Made by a program: the position numbers and the translations under genes
Shown: positions 57,950-64,000 of the stretch, one piece after another
Numbering within the stretch: the first letter of the stretch is position 1
Layout: the number at the start of each line of letters is the position of its first letter
DNA from: Geomonas oryzisoli
Lineage (GTDB): Bacteria > Desulfobacterota > Desulfuromonadia > Geobacterales > Geobacteraceae
NCBI RefSeq assembly: GCF_018986915.1
Contig: NZ_CP076723.1
Coordinates: 3,319,501 to 3,383,500 of the forward strand
DNA: 64,000 nt
Reading direction: 5' to 3'
The notes under the pieces: model-generated
The model's input: the letters and a program-made list of their open reading frames with translations, nothing else
What the model was told of the DNA's origin: nothing
Databases searched by the model: none

Positions 57950-60900
57950 ATGGGTAAGAAATCGCTGCTGTTCCTTTGCGCTTTTCTGTCTGTCTCCGTT
58001 GCGCTCTTGTGCTGGAGTGCCACCACCTGGCAATTGCAAACCAAGCTGTCCAACACCGGAGGAACACTCCAGGTGAGAGACAAGGTCCCGCAAACCACCG
58101 CCGGGATCGTCGCGTACCACAACTTCACGACCTCCGCCCCCGTTCCGGTTACGGTCGCCGCGAATACCGGCTACCAGATCGCATCCCTATTCAGGAACGG
58201 GGTTGCCATCCCGGTCGGCAACTACACCTCGCACTACCTCACCACTTTCCAAAAAAGCGGCGCGACGCAATCGCTGGTGGCGGGGTTCGCAGCTCGACAA
58301 GTCACGGTGACCGCCTCGGTATCCGGCCCCGGCAGCATCACTCCCAGCAGTATAAAGGTGAACTACGGCGGGAGCGCCGTCTTCACCGGCGTCCCCAGCA
58401 CCGCCGGCTGCTACCTCACCTCGGCAAGCGGCGGCAGCGTCACCGATCTAAACGGCGCCCCTGTCACCCTTCCCTACTCCGGGACGGTCCGGATCACAGC
58501 CGGCAACGTCACCACGCCCCGAACCGTCACCGCCTGTTACGCCTCCTACAGCGTCGACGCCGGCATCGACCAGCGGGCCCAGATAAACGGCACCGTGCGT
58601 CTGTCCGGGAGCATGGTGGGAGGCGGAGTGCCATCCTGGAGCCAGATTTCCGGCCCCGCTGTTTCCCTGGTCGGCGCAGGCACGCTCACCCCGAGTTTCG
58701 TCGCGGCAAGCACTGGGACCTACCAGTTCCGGCTCACCCAGTCGGTTTCAGGCGTCGCCGTCGCCTCGGCCACGACCCAGGTGGTGGTGGTCGCCTCCCT
58801 GGTCGAGGACATGCGGCTTGGCTGCATGGGGTGCCACGCCGCCACCGGGGTCGTTCCCGCCCCGTACGTATTCACGGGCTGGTCCTCATCGAAACACGTC
58901 GCCGCCGGGGTCTCCTGCATCACCTGCCACACCGACGGCGCCATGCCGACACCGGTGAACTCCTCCAGCGTGGACGCGAACACCTTCGCCTACCGTTCCG
59001 GCGCCGGCAGCTTCTGCCTGAACGGAAGCTGCCACCAGCCCGGCATCACCCACCGTACCGTCGGCATGACCTGCTCGGGGTGTCACGGCAGCTACAGGAG
59101 CCACAACCCGGCAACGACCTTTGGCGCGTCCTTGAATGCCTGCTTCACCTGTCACGGTGCAGCCAACTCCACCCACTACCAGGTCAGGTCCAGCCTTTCC
59201 GCCGCCGACTGCCTGATCTGCCACCGCCCCGCGGGACACGATCCGGCCCCGGATGCGAAAGTCACTGCCGCCCACTTCAACGGCTACACCTCCTACGCCA
59301 ACCCCTCCTATGCCCTGGCCTACGTGACGCCGCTCACAGTCTGCGCCGACTGCCATCGGGACGGGGCCCCCAAGGGGAGTGCCGACGGCGCATTGCTTGA
59401 GTTCCGTCGCGACTGGGCCGCTTCAGGCCACGGCATCGGCCCCGCCTGGAAAAACTCGCCCTACTTCAACTGGAAGACGGCAGGCACCGCGGGGGCCAAG
59501 GCCGCGCAGAGCGCGAGCGTGACGACGGACTGCCAGCGTTGTCACAGCACTGCCGGGTTCCTCAAATTCGCCCTGTACACGAGCATCGACCCGGTCCAGG
59601 CAGGCGCCGAACGCTACAGCGAGCCGCTCACCTGCAACGCCTGCCACCCAAGCGGCGACTTCGCGGCGCCGCGCGCCATCTCCCCGCGCACCGGCTACTA
59701 CAACTACTCGGGGCCGGCGACCGGAAGAGTCCAGGTGAGTGCATCGTATCCCGACGCCGGACGGTCCAACATCTGCCTGGGGTGCCACGTCGGACGCCAG
59801 GCGGGGGCCACCGTGCAGGCGCTCTCCCGGGCGACGGCGCAGAAAAGCTATTCGAGCGCCTTCTGGCGCGACCTCCGCTTCGTCGATGCACACTATCTCT
59901 CCGCCGGCGGCCAACTCTACGGAGCCACCGGATACCACTACCCGGGGCTTTCCTACGACAACGCCGGCGTGAACCACACCGCGATCGGCGACACCGGTGC
60001 TGGCCCCTGCGTCGCCTGCCATCTCCCCTCGAGCTCCCACACGCTCTCCGTTGCCGCCGGCGGCTTCACGCTCTGCAACGGTTGCCACATCGACGGCGGC
60101 CTGGTAAGCGCCGGGTTCCTCCAGCAGAGGCGCGACCAGTTCGCCGGGAGCCTGAAGGCGCTGGCGGCCGCCCTGACCGCCAAGGGGCTCCCCCCCCTCA
60201 CCGATGCCGGCGGCAAACCCGCGTACCCGTACTTCGCCGCGACCAACTGGGGCGGCCGCGACGACGGACCGGGGAACCTCGGCGCCGCCTTCAACTACAA
60301 CCTGCTGGTGCACGACCCGGGCGCCTTCGCCCACAACCCGGCCTACGTAAAAAGGCTGGTGCGCGACTCCATCGACTTTTTGACCTTCGGCAGCATCGAC
60401 CGCGGCCGCGACCTCACCCCGACCATCGAGGCGCTGCTCCCCGGCAGCGCGGACAGGGACAACGCCACCGCCTTCCTCTCCCTCGCGGGTAGCGGCGCCT
60501 CCGCCTGCCAGGTCTGCCACCGGGGAGCGACCGACCCGCTCACCGGCGGCAACATAGTCGCCGACTACGGCGCGAGCAAGCATGCCCTGAGTGCCGGCGG
60601 TGCCGCCTGCGTATCCTGCCATGCGCCGTCGGCCACGACCATCCATCCCAACGCGGCGCCCATGCTGAAGGCGACCTCAGACATCAACCCGAAGTGCCTG
60701 AACTGCCATCCGTTGCATCCCTGGCCCAGCGAGGGGATCTGCACCGACTGCCACAACGGACACCGGCTCAAGGCGGTGCTCCCGGCGCCGCACCTGGCCA
60801 ACTTCAGCACGGCACAGTACGTCACCACGCAGGTTGAGTGCGACAGGTGCCATTACACCGCCGCAGGTTCGAACGTCGCGAAGTTCGTGCTCTTGCAGGA

Positions 60901-62155
60901 ACACCGCGACTGGGCGCAGAGCGCCAAGGGAGACTACCGCTCCCCCGCCCTGACCAGCTTCGATTTCAAGACCATGGGTACTCCGGCACCGGTCACTCCG
61001 GCGACCACCGTACAGCAGGATTGCGTGCGCTGCCACACCACCAGCGGTTTCAACAGGTACGTCCAATCCAACTTCGCCGACATCTCCCCGTTCGGGATAC
61101 CCGGCGCCGCACCCGGCGGCGACCGCACCCGAGAGATGATCGGCTGTGCGGCCTGCCACGCCACGCCCCCGTTCACCGCCAACTACGACAGGTGGAAGGT
61201 CGGCATCGTGGACGAGGTTACCGGCACCCGGGACGTCAGGTCCTGGTACAACTACTCTTCCGCGGCGACAGGGAAGATCATCAGGTCGAAACTCTTCCTG
61301 GACAGCAACGCCTACGACCTCGGCGATTCCAACATCTGCATCACCTGCCACGCCGGCAGGCTGGCCGGCGACGTCATCAAGCAGACCACCACCAGCACGA
61401 CGACCGGCGCGATCATCTGCTCCACGCTCCCCTCCATCGTCTGCCGCCTCGGGAACAATACCCTCGCCGACGGGCTGGTCCACGACTTCTGGGGCAGCGT
61501 CGACTTCATCGACCCGCACGGCGGAGTCGCCGCCAACATGATCTACCCGGACAACCTGCGCCCCGGGTACGAATATCGGGCCGCAGCATCGACCACCGCA
61601 CACGCCAATGTCGGCATGGAGGCGGGCAGAGGTCCCTGCGTCGGGTGCCACATGAGTTCCCCTGCCGGCAGGCACGCCTTCACCGCCTTGTCCACCGCAA
61701 CCAACGGCGTCATCGGTGCCATCAGGAGTGCTGCCTGCAGCGGCTGCCACGGGCCGACCGCGGTGGCGCTCACCCCGTCGGACCTGCAGGGCAAAAAGGA
61801 GGGGTACCAGGCGTCGCTCTCCCTCATCGCCGCGCAGCTCGCGGCCCAGGGGATCCACTACAATCGCGGGAAATCCCCTTACTTCTTCGATACCGCCGAC
61901 GAGGCACAGCAGTCCCAGGCCACCCGCGTAACCAACTGGAACAGATCCGCCGCCTTCCGCGGCGCCCAGCTCATGGGGGCTGCGTTCAACCTGCGGCTGC
62001 TCGACTCGGGAAGCGGCTGGGTCCACAACGGGGTCTACGCCAAGCGGCTGCTCTACGACACCATCGACTACCTTGACGACGGACTCACCAACCACACCGT
62101 GGCCGCCACGGTGCAGGACCAAACGATCCTCTCGTACCTGTACCCGCGGCGCTGA
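57950..62155 (+). CDS. 22-heme c-type cytochrome
   Basis: A 1,401-residue secreted cytochrome. ATG at 57950 behind GGGAGGG; signal peptide about 1-28. An N-terminal beta-rich region (about 30-285) has Ig-like modules ('VTASVSGPGSITPSSIKVNY', 'VAASTGTYQFRLTQSVSG'). Twenty-one CXXCH motifs and one CLNGSCH (CX3CH) lie between residues about 292 and 1265, giving 22 hemes. Blocks at about residues 440-815 and 945-1380 are related: each has a cytochrome pair, 'YNYSGPATG'/'YNYSSAATG', 'NICLGCHVGR'/'NICITCHAGR' and 'YVKRLVRDSIDFL'/'YAKRLLYDTIDYL'. The protein arose by internal duplication. No partner genes adjoin. Confidence 0.93.
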   Translation: MGKKSLLFLCAFLSVSVALLCWSATTWQLQTKLSNTGGTLQVRDKVPQTTAGIVAYHNFTTSAPVPVTVAANTGYQIASLFRNGVAIPVGNYTSHYLTTFQKSGATQSLVAGFAARQVTVTASVSGPGSITPSSIKVNYGGSAVFTGVPSTAGCYLTSASGGSVTDLNGAPVTLPYSGTVRITAGNVTTPRTVTACYASYSVDAGIDQRAQINGTVRLSGSMVGGGVPSWSQISGPAVSLVGAGTLTPSFVAASTGTYQFRLTQSVSGVAVASATTQVVVVASLVEDMRLGCMGCHAATGVVPAPYVFTGWSSSKHVAAGVSCITCHTDGAMPTPVNSSSVDANTFAYRSGAGSFCLNGSCHQPGITHRTVGMTCSGCHGSYRSHNPATTFGASLNACFTCHGAANSTHYQVRSSLSAADCLICHRPAGHDPAPDAKVTAAHFNGYTSYANPSYALAYVTPLTVCADCHRDGAPKGSADGALLEFRRDWAASGHGIGPAWKNSPYFNWKTAGTAGAKAAQSASVTTDCQRCHSTAGFLKFALYTSIDPVQAGAERYSEPLTCNACHPSGDFAAPRAISPRTGYYNYSGPATGRVQVSASYPDAGRSNICLGCHVGRQAGATVQALSRATAQKSYSSAFWRDLRFVDAHYLSAGGQLYGATGYHYPGLSYDNAGVNHTAIGDTGAGPCVACHLPSSSHTLSVAAGGFTLCNGCHIDGGLVSAGFLQQRRDQFAGSLKALAAALTAKGLPPLTDAGGKPAYPYFAATNWGGRDDGPGNLGAAFNYNLLVHDPGAFAHNPAYVKRLVRDSIDFLTFGSIDRGRDLTPTIEALLPGSADRDNATAFLSLAGSGASACQVCHRGATDPLTGGNIVADYGASKHALSAGGAACVSCHAPSATTIHPNAAPMLKATSDINPKCLNCHPLHPWPSEGICTDCHNGHRLKAVLPAPHLANFSTAQYVTTQVECDRCHYTAAGSNVAKFVLLQEHRDWAQSAKGDYRSPALTSFDFKTMGTPAPVTPATTVQQDCVRCHTTSGFNRYVQSNFADISPFGIPGAAPGGDRTREMIGCAACHATPPFTANYDRWKVGIVDEVTGTRDVRSWYNYSSAATGKIIRSKLFLDSNAYDLGDSNICITCHAGRLAGDVIKQTTTSTTTGAIICSTLPSIVCRLGNNTLADGLVHDFWGSVDFIDPHGGVAANMIYPDNLRPGYEYRAAASTTAHANVGMEAGRGPCVGCHMSSPAGRHAFTALSTATNGVIGAIRSAACSGCHGPTAVALTPSDLQGKKEGYQASLSLIAAQLAAQGIHYNRGKSPYFFDTADEAQQSQATRVTNWNRSAAFRGAQLMGAAFNLRLLDSGSGWVHNGVYAKRLLYDTIDYLDDGLTNHTVAATVQDQTILSYLYPRR

Positions 62156-62180
62156 CACGGCGACTAAAAAAAAGCAAAAA

Positions 62181-62218
62181 AGAAGGCTTCGAGGAATGTT
62201 CCTCGAAGCCTTCTTTTT
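62181..62218 (+). terminator. Strong terminator after the 22-heme gene
   Basis: Perfect 16-bp stem AGAAGGCTTCGAGGAA with its complement, then five Ts. Usable in both directions. Confidence 0.95.
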
Positions 62219-62233
62219 GCAAAAAATCCGGTC

Positions 62234-62340
62234 CTAACGCAAAGCCGCAGAAGCGCAAAGACACCCACTGCATTATTCGATTTAAGCCAATTTGCTCCGT
62301 TTTTGTTTTTCTTTGCGGCCTGGCGCCTTTGCGTTAAACA
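62234..62340. repeat. Palindromic dispersed-type repeat
   Basis: AACGCAAAGCCGCAGAAGCG near 62237 and its imperfect inverse CTTTGCGGCC...CTTTGCGTT near 62310-62337 form a long stem. This sequence type is scattered through Geobacter-like genomes as far as I recall. Confidence 0.6.
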
Positions 62341-62350
62341 AGCCTTTGGC

Positions 62351-62716
62351 TTACAATTTGTGCGCCTTTTGCTCCTCTTTGAGATCCTCTACCTGCTTTC
62401 GCAAAAGCGCTACTTCCTGGGCGAGATTGTGGTTGCCCTCCGAGAGCCTGGAAAGGGTGACGGAGTGCCCGATGGCCACCAGCAGCAGGAACAGGACGCC
62501 GACCAGGAACAGCAGAGAGGGAGGGTAATAGATACCGATGGCAAGGGCCGCGACCTCGAGGATGTGGCGCGACACGGTAAGGAGGATGACGAAGACGGAG
62601 GTGCAGAGCCAGAGCAGGGCGTACTTCTCGCGCAGGCGGCGCTCCCTGACCAGCCAGACCACGAAGCAGAAAATGCCGACGCTGAGGCCAAGCGAAGCGA
62701 TTTTTGTTAAATCCAC
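62351..62716 (-). CDS. DUF2304 membrane protein
   Basis: A 121-residue protein with three predicted helices and a C-terminal coiled segment ('LAQEVALLRKQVEDLKEEQK'). DUF2304 proteins are usually encoded beside dolichol-phosphate-mannose-like glycosyltransferases, as here. GTG start at 62716, three bases after the stop of the transferase gene, with GGGGAA upstream. Probably helps anchor or regulate the transferase. Confidence 0.85.
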   Translation of the reverse strand: MDLTKIASLGLSVGIFCFVVWLVRERRLREKYALLWLCTSVFVILLTVSRHILEVAALAIGIYYPPSLLFLVGVLFLLLVAIGHSVTLSRLSEGNHNLAQEVALLRKQVEDLKEEQKAHKL

Positions 62717-62719
62717 AGG

Positions 62720-63421
62720 TTATGATTCCCCGACCAGATCCCTGCCGCGCATGGCATCCACCACCATCGCCAGCGTGACCTTGAGCATGTAGTAGGCGGA
62801 CTTTCTCCTGGTGATGGAGGAGTGCCCGGAAAGCCTGCCCCGCATCAGCACCGGGACCTCCACCACGCGCAGCCCGTTGCGTGCGGCGGTGATGATCGAC
62901 TCGACCTCGGGGTAGTCGTCGGTGTAAAAGCGCGAGAACAGGCGAATGGTCTGCTTGCCGTAGCAGCGGAACCCGGAAGTCGGGTCGTGAATGGCCTTCC
63001 CGGCCAGGCAGCGGATCAGGCAGTGGAAGATGCGCGAACCGATGAAGCGCGTGATCCCCATCTTGTAGCCGCCAGGCAGGGTACGCGAACCGATCACCAG
63101 GTCGGCCTCCCCCTTTTGCACCAGCTCGACGATCTTGAAGATCTGGTCGCCGCGGTGCTGGCCGTCGCCGTCGAACTGAATGGCCATGTCGTAGCCGTGC
63201 TCGTAGGCGTATCTGAGGCCGGTCTGCACCGTCCCGCCAATGCCGAGGTTGAAGGGGTGGCTCACCACCTCCGCGCCGAGACTCTTGGCAATGGCGGCGG
63301 TATCGTCGGTCGAGCCGTCGTTGACCACCAGGATGTCACCGCGAAAAGACTTGAGGTCCTCGATGACTGCCGTGATATTACGGGCCTCGTTGAAAGCCGG
63401 TATTATTGCAAGAATCCTCAT
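62720..63421 (-). CDS. GT2-family, DPM1-like glycosyltransferase
   Basis: A 233-residue GT-A enzyme transferring a sugar, probably to a polyprenyl phosphate. Motifs: 'IIPAFNEARNITAVI', 'DILVVNDGSTDDTAAIAKSL', and the metal-binding 'MAIQFDGDGQH'. 'SGFRCYGKQTI' is typical of the DPM1-like group. No C-terminal transmembrane pair is present; the coupled DUF2304 protein may supply membrane contact. The ATG at 63421 opens the frame. Forms a two-gene unit. Confidence 0.92.
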   Translation of the reverse strand: MRILAIIPAFNEARNITAVIEDLKSFRGDILVVNDGSTDDTAAIAKSLGAEVVSHPFNLGIGGTVQTGLRYAYEHGYDMAIQFDGDGQHRGDQIFKIVELVQKGEADLVIGSRTLPGGYKMGITRFIGSRIFHCLIRCLAGKAIHDPTSGFRCYGKQTIRLFSRFYTDDYPEVESIITAARNGLRVVEVPVLMRGRLSGHSSITRRKSAYYMLKVTLAMVVDAMRGRDLVGES

Positions 63422-63608
63422 ATCCCCACCTGTGCCAACGCCATATGGCGTAAAAGAAAGCCGAAAACGGATCGTTTCTGAACGAATACAAGATCCGGAC
63501 CAACTTTATAGGCACAACACTGGAGATAACGCTTGCCAAGGTTGCCGATACTAATATAAATATCTGGCGGCGCGCAATCAAAAATCCGTTCAGTGGTTGC
63601 CTTCCCAG

Positions 63609-63652
63609 TCCCTCTCCCTCTGGGAGAGGGTGCCCGAAGGGCGGGTGAGGGG
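63609..63652. repeat. REP-like dispersed repeat
   Basis: CCTCTCCCTCTGGGAGAGGG with the following TGCCCGAAGGGCGGGTGAGG forms two small stems; this unit is scattered widely in proteobacterial genomes. It lies in the 300-bp gap between divergent glycosyltransferase genes. Confidence 0.65.
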
Positions 63653-63718
63653 AATTTTGTCGCGAGATCCGCGCCACAACCAGGATCGTCGTTTTTAAAC
63701 TCAGCACCCGGAGCAGTC

Positions 63719-64000
63719 GTGCGCGTATCCGTCATCATCGTCAACTGGAACGGCCTCGGCCATTTGCCGGAATGCCTGGAAAGCCTGCAAGAGCAGACCT
63801 TCCACGACTTCGAGGTGATCGTCGTGGACAACGGCTCCAGCGACGGCTCCGTTGCCTACCTCAAGCAGCGCCCGGAGGTCAGGCTGGTCCCGCTCCAGGA
63901 GAACGCAGGCTTCGCCGCGGGCAACAACGCCGCCCTCCCCTACGCGCAAGGCGAGTACCTGGTCACCCTGAACAACGACACCAAGGCTGAGCCCGACTGG
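63719..64000 (+). CDS. GT2-family glycosyltransferase (3' end outside window)
   Basis: The first 94 codons of a GT-A glycosyltransferase of the rhamnosyl-transferase-like type. GTG start at 63719 behind GGAG. Visible: 'VSVIIVNWNGLGHLPECLES', 'FEVIVVDNGSSDGSV', 'NAGFAAGNNAAL' and the metal-binding 'LVTLNNDTKAEPDW'. Divergent from the DPM1-like gene, so this edge is probably the start of a surface polysaccharide region. Confidence 0.93.
   Translation, partial: MRVSVIIVNWNGLGHLPECLESLQEQTFHDFEVIVVDNGSSDGSVAYLKQRPEVRLVPLQENAGFAAGNNAALPYAQGEYLVTLNNDTKAEPDW

Overview
The window looks like a chromosomal segment of a dissimilatory metal-reducing deltaproteobacterium of the Geobacter/Geomonas/Citrifermentans type (Desulfuromonadota). 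Grounds seen in the sequence: high GC, six multiheme c-type cytochrome genes plus one diheme protein, NHL-repeat lipoproteins beside an outer-membrane barrel, tandem GEMM-I riboswitches with the Geobacter-type A at the ligand-selectivity position, and sigma-54-type promoters. The species is not determined.

Region 1 (1-15,400) is an extracellular electron-transfer locus. A very large cytochrome leaves the left edge; its frame is interrupted by one UGA followed by a bacterial SECIS-like hairpin, so it may be a selenocysteine-containing multiheme cytochrome. Next come a BamE-like lipoprotein and a five-gene minus-strand operon (NHL lipoprotein, pentaheme lipoprotein, about 630-residue barrel, NHL lipoprotein, dodecaheme cytochrome) with the parts list of a porin-cytochrome conduit. 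Upstream are a tetraheme cytochrome resembling the OmcE nanowire family, a 15-heme cytochrome, and a divergent parvulin lipoprotein. Four of these genes have sigma-54-like -24/-12 elements, and an 18-bp inverted repeat occurs upstream of two of the promoters.

Region 2 (15,400-26,400) is a hybrid histidine kinase, a TonB-dependent receptor with an ABC-type binding protein, ald with a divergent Lrp-type regulator, and a diheme surface protein with four nearly identical 94-residue repeats behind two tandem cGAMP-type riboswitches, each with its own terminator.

Region 3 (26,397-41,252) is a 14.9-kb genomic island in the 3' end of an initiator tRNA-Met gene. It has 48-bp direct repeats at both ends, a truncated integrase next to the tRNA, and integrase arm-type repeats. 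Cargo: response regulators (one without its phospho-acceptor Asp, one a relic), a TMEM175-type channel, a B12-binding radical SAM enzyme, a YihY-family membrane protein, Hsp33, an alpha-glucan phosphorylase, an MgtA-type P-ATPase and small proteins. The theme looks like stress and envelope homeostasis.

Region 4 (41,285-64,000) is mixed core: a small barrel protein, a possible structured RNA, a TauE-type transporter with a DUF1634 partner, periplasmic carbonic anhydrase, a TadG-like protein, an OFA-family transporter, a Spy-like protein, a PAS kinase, a triheme cytochrome that looks like an OmcE relative without its first heme, an OmpA-like protein with an NrfJ-repeat lipoprotein, a 22-heme cytochrome with internal duplication, and glycosyltransferases at the right edge. 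No rRNA, CRISPR array or intact transposase was seen.
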